A DNA stretch of 64,000 nt from Dysosmobacter segnis (GTDB taxonomy: Bacteria; Bacillota; Clostridia; Oscillospirales; Oscillospiraceae), in assembly GCF_014297285.1 (NCBI RefSeq), contig NZ_JACOQI010000010.1:51268-115267 (forward strand), in the 5' to 3' direction. Of the stretch, positions 44,321-52,644 are shown one piece after another (within the stretch, counting starts at the first letter, position 1; each line of letters starts with the position of its first letter). The notes under the pieces were generated by a model. The model saw nothing but the letters and a program-made list of their open reading frames with translations. It ran no database searches and had not been told where the DNA came from. The position numbers and the translations under genes are program-made.

Positions 44321-46750
44321 TCATTCCTCCGTTGTTTCGGCCTTTTTCGTTGTCTTTTTAGTAGTAGTTTTTTTCGTCGTGGTCTTGGCCACCGCTTTCT
44401 TTACCGCAGCCTTTTTAGCGGCGGGTTTCTTTTCCGCGTCGCCGTCCTCCGCCTTTTTTGCGGTCTTTTTCACGGTGGTTTTCTTTGCGGCGGTCTTGGT
44501 TGCGGTCTTTTTGGCAGCGGTCTTCTTGGCGGGCTTTTCCTCAGCAGGTGCGTCGCTCTCGCCGGGGGCCTCCTCCGCGTTGGCGGATGCCTCCACCTGC
44601 TTCTTGGGATAGCCCCGCTTGTCCTCTGGTAGGTAGTTGGCGCATTCCGGATTGATGCAGTAGGGCCGCTTGTAGCCCTTGCCCGCCCGCTTGAACATGG
44701 TCTTGCCGCAGACAGGACAATCATCCTTCACCGGCACGTCCCACGTCATGAAATCGCAGGTCGCGCCGCCGGCTACCCGGTTGTTGGTGTGCTCACAGCA
44801 GTAGTAGGTGTACTGCTTGCCGGATTTCCGGCTGGTGCCGGTGCGCTTGAACAGCCGCCCGCCGCACTTGGGGCAGCGGCCCGGCATCTCCACCACCAGA
44901 GGCATGGTGAAATTGCACTCCGGGAAGCCGGGGCAGGCCAAAAACCGCCCGAACCGGCCGGATTTCACCACCAGATTCCGCCCACAGACGGGGCAGATCT
45001 CCTCGGAGACCTCGTCAGGCACCTTGATATAGACGCCCTCCAGATCTTTCTCCGCCTTTTTGAGGTTTTCCTCAAAATCGCCGTAGAAATCCCGGAGCAC
45101 GGACTTCCAGTTCACCGTGCCCTCTTCCACATCGTCCAGCTTTTTCTCCATGTTGGCGGTGAATTTCAGGTCGGCGATGTCGCTGAAGCGTTCCTCCATC
45201 AGCTGCGTGACGACCCGGCCCAGATTGGTGATGTGGAGGTACTTGCCCTCCTTCACCACATACTCACGGTCCAGAATGGTGGACACCGTGGGGGCATAGG
45301 TAGAGGGACGGCCGATGCCCTGCTCCTCCATGGCCCGGATCAGCGTGGCGTCGGTATAGTGGGCCGGAGGCTGGGTGAAGTGCTGGTCCCGGCCAAAGCT
45401 CTTGAGGTCCAGCGTCTCCCCTTCCGTCAGCGGCGGTAGAGTGGGTTCCTTTTCCTCCTTATCATCGTCCTTGCCCTCCTCGTACACAGCGGTGTAGCCG
45501 GAGAATTTCAGACTGGATGAGCTGGTACGGAAGCTGTGTCCCGCGGCGTCGATCTCCACGGAGACGCTGTCATACACGGCATTGGCCATCTGGCAGGCCA
45601 CAAAGCGGCTCCACACCAGTCGGTACAGCCGGTACTGCTCGCCGGTGAGGTCCTTTTTCAGCATCTCCGGCGTCCAGTTCACGTTGCTGGGGCGGATGGC
45701 CTCGTGGGCGTCCTGGGCGCTGGCCTTGGCCTTATAGTGATTGGCTCCCTTGGCGGGATAGTACTGCTGACCGTAGCGGCCCACGATAAATTCCTTAGCG
45801 GCGGCAATGGCCTCCTCGCTGATGCGGAGAGAGTCGGTACGCATATAGGTGATCAGACCCACGGTGCCCTCGCCCTCAATATCCACGCCCTCGTAAAGCT
45901 GCTGGGCAATGGCCATGGTGCGGCGGGGGGTCATGGACAGCTTGCGGCTGGCCTCCTGCTGCATGGTGGAGGTGGTAAAGGGGGGAGAGGGAGAACGGTT
46001 CTTATCCGTCCGCTTCACGGACTTGACGGTAAAGACAGCATTCTTCGTCTCCTCTACCACGGCTTCCACCTCAGCGGCGGATTTCAGCTCCGCCTTTTTG
46101 CCATTTTTCCCGTGATACCGGGCGGAGAAGGGCAGCTTTTTCACGTCATTGCCGGTGAGGTTGGCGTCCAGCGTCCAGTATTCCTCCGGCTTGAAATTCT
46201 CGATCTCCCGCTCCCGGTCATCCACCATTCGGGTGGCAACAGACTGGACCCGTCCTGCGGACAGGCCCCGCTTGATCTTCTTCCACAGCAGGGGACTGAG
46301 CTGATAGCCCACCAGCCGGTCCAGAATACGCCGGGCCTGCTGAGCATCCACCAGATTCTGGTCAATGTCCCGGGGATTTTCGATGCTCTGGCGGACCACG
46401 TTCTTCGTGATCTCATTGAAGGTGACCCGCTTTGTTTTCTTGTCCGGCAGATCCAGCAGGCTTTTCAGGTGCCAGCTGATAGCCTCGCCCTCGCGGTCCG
46501 GGTCGGTTGCGAGGTACACGGTATCCGCCGCCTTAGCGGATTTTTTCAGGTCGGAAATGATGGCTTCCTTCCCCTTGATGGGCTTGTAGACCGGCTCGAA
46601 GTCATTGTCTACATCCACGCTGAGTTTGCTTTTCTGCAAGTCCCGGAGATGGCCCATGCAGGCCTTTACCTCATAGTCCTTGCCCAGATATTTTCCAATG
46701 GTTTTGGCCTTCGCAGGAGACTCCACGATGACCAAGCTCTGTTTTGCCAT
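44321..46750 (-). CDS. topA: DNA topoisomerase I with long basic tail
   Basis: Relaxes negative supercoils. It has 809 residues. The TOPRIM domain begins QSLVIVESPAKAKTIGKYLG and has DPDREGEAISWHL near residue 85. The active tyrosine is about Tyr302 in LITYMRTDSLRI. Three C4 zinc ribbons follow (CPVCGRN, CPKCGGRLF, CPVCGKTMF with their second pairs) to about residue 720. The last 80 residues are a Lys/Ala/Thr-rich tail (repeats like AAKKTA, TTKKTT) ahead of an acidic linker, resembling histone H1-like DNA-binding tails. It is 65 bases downstream of dprA. Confidence 0.97.
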   Translation of the reverse strand: MAKQSLVIVESPAKAKTIGKYLGKDYEVKACMGHLRDLQKSKLSVDVDNDFEPVYKPIKGKEAIISDLKKSAKAADTVYLATDPDREGEAISWHLKSLLDLPDKKTKRVTFNEITKNVVRQSIENPRDIDQNLVDAQQARRILDRLVGYQLSPLLWKKIKRGLSAGRVQSVATRMVDDREREIENFKPEEYWTLDANLTGNDVKKLPFSARYHGKNGKKAELKSAAEVEAVVEETKNAVFTVKSVKRTDKNRSPSPPFTTSTMQQEASRKLSMTPRRTMAIAQQLYEGVDIEGEGTVGLITYMRTDSLRISEEAIAAAKEFIVGRYGQQYYPAKGANHYKAKASAQDAHEAIRPSNVNWTPEMLKKDLTGEQYRLYRLVWSRFVACQMANAVYDSVSVEIDAAGHSFRTSSSSLKFSGYTAVYEEGKDDDKEEKEPTLPPLTEGETLDLKSFGRDQHFTQPPAHYTDATLIRAMEEQGIGRPSTYAPTVSTILDREYVVKEGKYLHITNLGRVVTQLMEERFSDIADLKFTANMEKKLDDVEEGTVNWKSVLRDFYGDFEENLKKAEKDLEGVYIKVPDEVSEEICPVCGRNLVVKSGRFGRFLACPGFPECNFTMPLVVEMPGRCPKCGGRLFKRTGTSRKSGKQYTYYCCEHTNNRVAGGATCDFMTWDVPVKDDCPVCGKTMFKRAGKGYKRPYCINPECANYLPEDKRGYPKKQVEASANAEEAPGESDAPAEEKPAKKTAAKKTATKTAAKKTTVKKTAKKAEDGDAEKKPAAKKAAVKKAVAKTTTKKTTTKKTTKKAETTEE

Positions 46751-46815
46751 AGTTACCTCCGGCGGCTTTGTTCAAAAGCCGCGTTTTCATATTCTGATCG
46801 TGCTCGGGAACGCGT

Positions 46816-47991
46816 TTATTCTGTAAGGGTCACGGCGCGGGTATAGTGCTTGCCCGCGTGCTGGACCACATATTGGTCGATCTCAAGGACCGTCAGGGCA
46901 GAAAGCACCCGACGGGTGGGGATGTCCACCAGCTCGGTGAGGTCATCCACCTGCATCGGCTCCGTATCGGACAGGGCCTTCAAAATGGCGATCTGGTCAT
47001 CCGTCAGCTCCACATCGCCGCGGGACAGGCTGAGGGCAGGGGCCACAGGCTTCGGCTCCGGCACCGTCCGGGCCTGATAGCCCAGAGTCTCCGGCTCCTC
47101 CCGCGCCTCTTTCAGATCCAAAGTGAAGCGGCCCTCATACTCCCGCAAAATGTCGAACGCATCTGTTACCAGCCCCGCGCCGTCCCGGATCAGACGGTTG
47201 CAGCCCACGCTGGTGGGCGCATCGATAGGACCGGGAACGGCAAAGACATCCCGTCCCTGCTCCAGCGCCGTGGCGGCGGTAATCAGCGCGCCGCTTTTCT
47301 CCGGCGCTTCCACTACAAGGGCCGCCAGAGACAGCCCGGAAAGGATGCGGTTCCGCACCGGGAAATGCCCGGAGGCCGGTTCCGTTCCCGGCGGGTACTC
47401 CGACAGCAGCAGACCGGCTGACGCCACATCCTCGTAAAGATAGCGGCTTTCATAGGGGTAATGGACATCCAGTCCGTTGCCCACCACGCCGATGGGAAAC
47501 CCGCCGGCCCGGAGGGCGCCCCGGGTGGCCGCGGCGTCGATTCCCTTTGCCAGACCGCTCACCACCACGGCTCCGCCGGAGGCCAGACCAAAGCCCAGCT
47601 TTTCCGCGCAGGCAACGCCGTAGGGCGTACAGTCGCGGGTACCCACCACCGCTACGCTGAGCAGATCGTCCAGCAACGGCAGCTTACCTTTGTAATAGAG
47701 CAAAGCCGGTGGATCGTAGATGTTTTTCAGCCGTCCGGGATAGGCGGCGTCGGAAAAGGTCAGAAGCTGAATATCCAGCCGCTGACAGTCGGCAAGAATT
47801 TTGTCAGCCGGGGCGAGATCATGGTTTTCCAGCAGCTTCAGCTGACCGGGGTCGGCCCCCTCCGTCAGCATCAGCTCGTCGGGATCGGCGTAGAAAATGC
47901 TCTCCGGATCGCCGAAACGGCGCAGCAGCGCCAGCTTGGTCTGATTTCGCAGGCCCTTCAGTTCCGACAGCCATACCCAATATTTCAGCAT
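46816..47991 (-). CDS. dprA: DNA-processing protein DprA
   Basis: Protects incoming single-stranded DNA and loads RecA in transformation. The 391-residue chain has an N-terminal SAM-like region (LRNQTKLALLRRFGDPESIFYA). The Rossmann core follows with AVVGTRDCTPYG, VSGLAKGIDAAATRGAL, GNGLDVHYPYES and FAVPGPIDAPTSVGCNRLI. A C-terminal winged helix comes last (PMQVDDLTELVDIPTRRVLSAL). It is 18 bases downstream of the RNA methyltransferase gene. No competence genes lie in this window, but the gene is widespread regardless. Confidence 0.96.
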   Translation of the reverse strand: MLKYWVWLSELKGLRNQTKLALLRRFGDPESIFYADPDELMLTEGADPGQLKLLENHDLAPADKILADCQRLDIQLLTFSDAAYPGRLKNIYDPPALLYYKGKLPLLDDLLSVAVVGTRDCTPYGVACAEKLGFGLASGGAVVVSGLAKGIDAAATRGALRAGGFPIGVVGNGLDVHYPYESRYLYEDVASAGLLLSEYPPGTEPASGHFPVRNRILSGLSLAALVVEAPEKSGALITAATALEQGRDVFAVPGPIDAPTSVGCNRLIRDGAGLVTDAFDILREYEGRFTLDLKEAREEPETLGYQARTVPEPKPVAPALSLSRGDVELTDDQIAILKALSDTEPMQVDDLTELVDIPTRRVLSALTVLEIDQYVVQHAGKHYTRAVTLTE

Positions 47992-48009
47992 ATCCCCCGT
48001 CCTCCCCGC

Positions 48010-48771
48010 TCAGTCATTCCGGGCGGCCTCCCACAGCAGGACCGTGGCTGCCGCCGCCGCGTTCAACGATTCGCAGTGCTCGCTCATAGGAATTTTGATT
48101 GTCCGGTCGCAGAGGGCCAGTACGCTCTCCGTCAGTCCCCGGCCCTCGCTGCCGATGGCAATGGCGCACCGGCTGTAATCCACCGCACGGGCGTCCAGGG
48201 TATCCTCCCGCAGTGCCGCGCCGTAAAGAGGAATGCCGCTCTTTTTCAGCAGAGCGGACAGCTCCTCCGCCCCCACCGTCCACACCGGGCAGCGGAACAC
48301 CGCTCCCATGGTGGCCCGGAGGGTCTTGGGGTTATAGAGATCCGCGCAGCCGTTCACCAGAAACATCCCATCGGCATGGAAGGCGTCCGCCGTGCGGAGG
48401 ATGGTGCCCACATTGCCGGGGTCCTGCAAGGTGTCCAGCACCACATAGCGGCGGCCCGCCAGCATTTCCGGCAGCGGCTCCGTGTGGATGGCGCAGGTAA
48501 ACAGCGTCCCCTGGGGGGTCTCCATAGGCGAAACGGACTTCATTACATCCGCCGGGACCTCCACCTGCCGTACACCCAAGGGCAGTTCCGGCAGGTCTAC
48601 CCCCGCCGTAGCCACAACGGTGCGGACCTCCGCCCCCCACAGCAGAGCTTCCTTCAACAGCTTGGGACTGTCGCAGAGGAATTCTCCCCGCTGGCGGCGG
48701 TAGGACGCAGAGGCCGCCAGCTTCCGGAGATGGGTGCACAGCGGATTCTGTCTGCTGGTGATGATCTCCAT
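48010..48771 (-). CDS. TrmH/SpoU-family RNA 2'-O-methyltransferase
   Basis: SPOUT-fold methyltransferase of 253 residues acting on rRNA or tRNA ribose. An N-terminal substrate-binding domain (SRQNPLCTHLRKLA, GEFLCDSPKLLKEAL) precedes the catalytic knot with LDTLQDPGNVGTILRTADAF, IGSEGRGLTE, and IPMSEHCESLNAAAAATVLLWE. The exact target (RlmB or TsnR-like) cannot be told by eye. AAAGGAG precedes the ATG. It is the first gene of the minus-strand run to rnc and follows a near-perfect promoter. Confidence 0.92.
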   Translation of the reverse strand: MEIITSRQNPLCTHLRKLAASASYRRQRGEFLCDSPKLLKEALLWGAEVRTVVATAGVDLPELPLGVRQVEVPADVMKSVSPMETPQGTLFTCAIHTEPLPEMLAGRRYVVLDTLQDPGNVGTILRTADAFHADGMFLVNGCADLYNPKTLRATMGAVFRCPVWTVGAEELSALLKKSGIPLYGAALREDTLDARAVDYSRCAIAIGSEGRGLTESVLALCDRTIKIPMSEHCESLNAAAAATVLLWEAARND

Positions 48772-48954
48772 AGGTCGGCGGCTCCTTTCTCATTCTCTGG
48801 TCGTTTGATTGGATGCATTTGCCGGCAACAGGGGCCGGCTTCCAAATTCGCCGTATCCGTTCCCGGTTTTGGGCGAATGGCAGGCAATTTGCCGTACCGC
48901 GCGGAAAAAACAGGCGGTTTTCCGTGTCTGTTGGGGTAAATCTAAACGCTTACT

Positions 48955-48983
48955 ATATTAAATGTATCCGCCAGAATTGTCAA
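48955..48983 (-). promoter_or_regulatory. Promoter of the methyltransferase-dprA-topA run
   Basis: Minus strand TTGACA (48983-48978), 17 bases, TAATAT (48960-48955). The leader to 48771 is about 175 bases, with CGCC-rich stems but no known riboswitch. With the feo promoter it accounts for the 48772-49130 gap. Confidence 0.78.
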
Positions 48984-49064
48984 GGGAAGTTTGTTTGAAG
49001 GCCGATACAGGCACGGTTCTCATTTTTTCATGGGAAATCGGCTATTTTTTTATGATACTTCACA

Positions 49065-49093
49065 TTGACAGCACTTATAGAGAATGATACCAT
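49065..49093 (+). promoter_or_regulatory. Promoter of feoAB
   Basis: TTGACA (49065-49070), 17 bases, TACCAT (49088-49093). I did not find a convincing Fur or DtxR/IdeR palindrome, though AGAATGATACCATCAG spans the -10. Confidence 0.6.
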
Positions 49094-49130
49094 CAGAATG
49101 GCAAATTGATCGGACAGGAGCGAAACCGAA

Positions 49131-49358
49131 ATGACATTGGATCAATTAAAGATTGGTGCCTCCGGCACCATTACCTCTGTGGGCGGAGACGGCCCTCTGC
49201 GCTGCCGCCTGCTGGATATGGGACTGATCCCCCGCACACGGGTCACCTTACAGAAGATCGCCCCCATGGGAGACCCCATTGAGATCCGCGTCCGGGGCTA
49301 CGAGCTGACCCTCCGGGTGGAAGAAGCCGAAAAAATTGAAGTGAAGGAGGACGCGTGA
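49131..49358 (+). CDS. feoA: Ferrous iron transport protein FeoA
   Basis: Small SH3-like cytosolic partner of FeoB. It has 75 residues, the standard size, with MTLDQLKIGASGTI, RCRLLDMGLIPRTRV, and DPIEIRVRGYELTLR typical of the family. GGAG lies upstream of the ATG. Its TGA overlaps the feoB ATG by one base (TGATG), so the two are translationally coupled. Confidence 0.95.
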   Translation: MTLDQLKIGASGTITSVGGDGPLRCRLLDMGLIPRTRVTLQKIAPMGDPIEIRVRGYELTLRVEEAEKIEVKEDA

Positions 49359-51346
49359 TGGTTTTTGCGTTGGTAGGCAATCAGAACTGCGGCAAGACCA
49401 CGCTGTTCAACGCCCTCACCGGCTCCAATCAGCACGTGGGCAACTTCCCCGGCGTTACCGTGGATCAGAAAATGGGCGAGATCCGGGATGAAAAGGGCTG
49501 TTCCGTTGTGGACCTGCCGGGTATCTATTCCCTGCGGCCCTATACGCAGGAGGAGATCGTTTCTCGGGACTTCATCATCAATCAGAAGCCCGACGGCATC
49601 ATCAATATCGTGGACGCCACCAACATCGAGCGGAACCTGTATCTGACCCTTCAGCTTTTGGAGCTGCGGGTGCCCATGGTGCTGGCCCTGAACATGATGG
49701 ATGAGGTCCGGGCCAACGGCGGCTCCATCGACGTGCGGAAAATGAGTCAGGCGCTGGGGATCCCCGTAATCCCCATCACGGCGGCCAAGGGCGAGGGCGT
49801 CAGCGAGCTGGTAGATCAGGCGCTGACCGTGGCCCGCGGAAAGATCCTGCCCAAGGTGACGGACTTCTGTTCGGATGACTCTGCCGTACACCGCTGTATT
49901 CACGCCGTGGTGCACCTCATCGCGGACCATGCCGACCGTATAGGCGTTCCCGCCCGGTTCTGCGCCGCCAAGCTCATCGAGGGCGGCGACGATCTGGCGG
50001 ACCAGCTGAAGCTGGATGAAAACGAAAAGGAACTTCTGGAGCACTGCATCGTCCAGATGGAGACGGAGACCGGTCTGGACCGCAACGCCGCACTGGCGGA
50101 TATGCGGTACAGCTTTATTGAAAATGTGGTGAGCACCTCCGTGGTGAAGTGCCATGAGAGCCGGGAACACGCCCGCTCCATGAAGTTCGACCGGATCCTC
50201 ACCGGCCGGTACACCGCCATCCCCACCTTCTTGGCGGTGATGCTGCTGACCTTCTACCTGACCTTCAACGTCATCGGCCAGCGGCTATCCGACTGGATGG
50301 ACGTGGGGATCGACGCTCTTACCGCTCTGGCGGACCGGGCACTGACGGCCTACGGCATCAATCCGGTGGTCCACAGCCTGATCATCGACGGCATTTTCGC
50401 CGGTGTGGGCAGCGTACTGGTGTTCCTCCCCATCATTGTGACCCTGTTCTTCTTCCTGTCCATTCTGGAGGACACCGGCTATATGGCCCGTGTAGCCTTT
50501 GTGATGGACAAGCCTCTGCGGAAAATTGGTCTGTCCGGCCGCAGTATCGTGCCCATGCTCATCGGCTTCGGCTGCTCCGTGCCCGCTATCATGGCCACCC
50601 GCACCGTGTCCTCTGACCGGGACCGGAAAATGACCATTCTGCTGACGCCCTATATGAGCTGCTCTGCCAAGATCTCCATTTACGCCTTCTTCACCGCCGC
50701 CTTCTGCCCCAAGTATCAGGCGCTGGTGATGATCTCCCTGTATCTGCTGGGCATTATGATCGGCATTGTGGCGGCCCTCATTATGAATCAGACGGCCTTC
50801 CGGGGCAAGCCCGTGCCCTTCGTCATGGAGCTTCCCAACTACCGCCTTCCCAGCCTTAAAAGCGTGGCTCTGCTGCTGTGGGAAAAGGCCAGAGACTTTT
50901 TGGAGCGGGCCTTTACCGTGATTTTTCTGGCCACCATCATCATCTGGTTCCTCCAGAGCTTTGATACCCGGCTGAACGTGGTCACTGACAGCGCTGACAG
51001 TTTGCTGGCCCTCATCGGTCAGTGGATCGCGCCGGTGTTCGCCCCCCTGGGCTTTGCGGACTGGCGCTGCGCCACCTCCCTGATCTCCGGCTTCATCGCC
51101 AAGGAATCCGTGGTCAGCACGCTGGAGATCCTGCTGGGCGGCGCCGCTCTCTCCACTCTGTTCGCCAGCCGGGCCGCCATCAGCTTTCTGGTATTCACCC
51201 TGCTCTATACTCCCTGTATTGCGGCGGTGGCCACCATCCGCCGGGAGTTCAACTCCACCCTGAAAACCGTGGGCGTGGTGCTGATGCAGTGCTGCGTGGC
51301 GTGGATCGTGGCCTTTGTGGTCTATACGCTGGTGGGGATTCTGTGA
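49358..51346 (+). CDS. feoB: Ferrous iron transporter FeoB
   Basis: GTP-dependent Fe(II) uptake channel, 662 residues. The N-terminal G domain has G1 GNQNCGKTTLFNAL, G3 DLPGIYSL and G4 NMMDE. A helical spacer domain follows to about residue 280, then the membrane part with gate motifs: GFGCSVPAIMATRT near residues 400-413 and a second gate region with GFIAKESVVSTLEIL. GAAGGAGG precedes the ATG. Overlaps of one base with both neighbours mark a tight three-gene unit. Confidence 0.97.
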   Translation: MVFALVGNQNCGKTTLFNALTGSNQHVGNFPGVTVDQKMGEIRDEKGCSVVDLPGIYSLRPYTQEEIVSRDFIINQKPDGIINIVDATNIERNLYLTLQLLELRVPMVLALNMMDEVRANGGSIDVRKMSQALGIPVIPITAAKGEGVSELVDQALTVARGKILPKVTDFCSDDSAVHRCIHAVVHLIADHADRIGVPARFCAAKLIEGGDDLADQLKLDENEKELLEHCIVQMETETGLDRNAALADMRYSFIENVVSTSVVKCHESREHARSMKFDRILTGRYTAIPTFLAVMLLTFYLTFNVIGQRLSDWMDVGIDALTALADRALTAYGINPVVHSLIIDGIFAGVGSVLVFLPIIVTLFFFLSILEDTGYMARVAFVMDKPLRKIGLSGRSIVPMLIGFGCSVPAIMATRTVSSDRDRKMTILLTPYMSCSAKISIYAFFTAAFCPKYQALVMISLYLLGIMIGIVAALIMNQTAFRGKPVPFVMELPNYRLPSLKSVALLLWEKARDFLERAFTVIFLATIIIWFLQSFDTRLNVVTDSADSLLALIGQWIAPVFAPLGFADWRCATSLISGFIAKESVVSTLEILLGGAALSTLFASRAAISFLVFTLLYTPCIAAVATIRREFNSTLKTVGVVLMQCCVAWIVAFVVYTLVGIL

Positions 51347-51489
51347 TGAACACTTTGGATTGGCTGCTGCTGGCACTGGTGGCCCTTGCCGCCGTCGCCG
51401 CGATCCGCCGCTGGCGGAAAAAGGGCAGCTGCGGCTGCTCCGGAGACTGCCGGCACTGTGCCGGCGGCTGTCAAAAAAAGGAGTCCTGA
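51346..51489 (+). CDS. FeoB-associated Cys-rich membrane protein
   Basis: A 47-residue protein. One hydrophobic span TLDWLLLALVALAAVAAIRR is followed by a cysteine-rich tail CGCSGDCRHCAGGC. This is the small protein often encoded after feoB in Firmicutes, perhaps binding iron or iron-sulfur centres at the pore. Its ATG overlaps the feoB stop by one base. Confidence 0.88.
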   Translation: MNTLDWLLLALVALAAVAAIRRWRKKGSCGCSGDCRHCAGGCQKKES

Positions 51490-51530
51490 AAATCGTCCCC
51501 GCCGGTAATTTCCTTCTCAGGTATAACGAA

Positions 51531-51577
51531 ACCCCCGCTTGCGAGACAAGGCTCTGTCTCACAAGCGAGGGTATTTT
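51531..51577. terminator. Bidirectional terminator after feo genes
   Basis: An 18-base arm (51531-51548) pairs with 51555-51572 with two mismatches, followed by ATTTTTC. It also lies past the stop of the converging HD gene. Confidence 0.75.
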
Positions 51578-51596
51578 TCACTTCTTGACACAGTGT

Positions 51597-52085
51597 TTAC
51601 TTCGTTCCCATCAGGGCACGGAAGCGCCGGGTCGATGCGTTCCGCACGCAGCTCCAGACCTCCCGGGTGGCACAGATCTTGTCCGCGCAGGTCACCACAA
51701 CGCTCTCCTTGTACTTGGGCGGCGTGGGGTTCAGGGGAAACATATGCCGGTGGATGATATTCGCTTCCAGCGGATTCAAACCGAAATCCCGCTGGGCGTT
51801 CTCCATGGCCTTGCGGGCGTGGTAGAACCCGTGGAGTTTGTGGTCCCGGTTGTGTTCCCGCCAGTTGTAGAGAAAATAGTCATGAAGCAGTGCGCCTCGC
51901 ACCAGGCTCCGCCAATCCACGTCCCAGCCCCATTTCTGAGCCAGACGGATGCTGCAAAGCGTCACCGCCACGGAATGATCGTAGCAGGTGGTGCTGCCGT
52001 GCTGGGGGATCGTGCGCTCCTGATCCATGGTAGGCGAACGCAGAATATCACCGCCGTATTCCCATAGCATTTCTTCTGCAGTCAT
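51597..52085 (-). CDS. HD-domain protein
   Basis: A 162-residue HD-fold phosphohydrolase. Metal-ligand motifs are CYDHSVAVTLC with His37 near the start, GALLHDYFLYNW (HD pair near residues 68-69), HRHMFPLNPTPP and CADKICATREV. It matches small HD proteins annotated as phosphohydrolases in Clostridia; substrate unknown. No other domain is attached. It converges with the feo operon. Confidence 0.82.
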   Translation of the reverse strand: MTAEEMLWEYGGDILRSPTMDQERTIPQHGSTTCYDHSVAVTLCSIRLAQKWGWDVDWRSLVRGALLHDYFLYNWREHNRDHKLHGFYHARKAMENAQRDFGLNPLEANIIHRHMFPLNPTPPKYKESVVVTCADKICATREVWSCVRNASTRRFRALMGTK

Positions 52086-52257
52086 ATCCGCTCACCTCTT
52101 TTCTGTCCCTGATTATAGGGGCAAAACCGGAGAAAATCCAGTAGGAAATGCAACAGAGCTTTCCTACCCGTCTTCACATTTCTTTGTGCGGTTTGCCGTT
52201 TTTGTTGGAAACGTCCTGCTAATTTTTAGCTTTTTGGATGAAACAGCAAATTTCCGC

Positions 52258-52286
52258 TTGACATTTGCCCTCGGGCGGCGTATGCT
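52258..52286 (+). promoter_or_regulatory. Promoter of the trpB T-box leader
   Basis: TTGACA (52258-52263), 17 bases, TATGCT (52281-52286), at the upstream edge of the T-box. Confidence 0.75.
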
Positions 52287-52299
52287 TGCGCCAAGTTCA

Positions 52300-52593
52300 A
52301 AACCAAAACCGATGACACGGAGTAAGTACACGAAAGGGCATTTCCCCCAGCGAGCTGCCGGTAGTGAAAGGGCAGCGGAAAGGCGTTCGTGGAATGGACC
52401 GTAGAGGGCGGGCCAAACAGGGAAACCTTAGTAGGCACCGCCGGGCTTTTCCCCCGTTACCAAGGAAAGACGTGTGATGGCACGTCGCCGAGGGGACGAT
52501 TTTTCGTCAATTTGGGTGGCACCGCAGAAGTTTCAGACTTTTGTCCCAAAGGAACCTATCAACAGGTTCGTTTGTGGATGAAGGTCTTTTTTT
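52300..52593 (+). ncRNA. Tryptophan T-box riboswitch
   Basis: Binds uncharged tRNA-Trp to let transcription continue into trpB. Seen in order: a GGAGTAAGTA start (52318), Stem I with a GCTGCC / GGCAGC distal arm, and specifier context GAA-TGG-ACC-GTAGAG with codon UGG at 52395-52397. The invariant T-box GGGTGGCACCGC follows at 52514-52525. The terminator arm AGAC (52535) pairs to GTCT ending at 52587, with seven T (52587-52593). Specifier choice is by pattern and agrees with the downstream gene. It fills most of the 52086-52644 gap. Confidence 0.9.
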
Positions 52594-52644
52594 GATGCCT
52601 TCTCCACAAAGGACCGTTTACGAGCTATGAAAGGAGAACGCACC

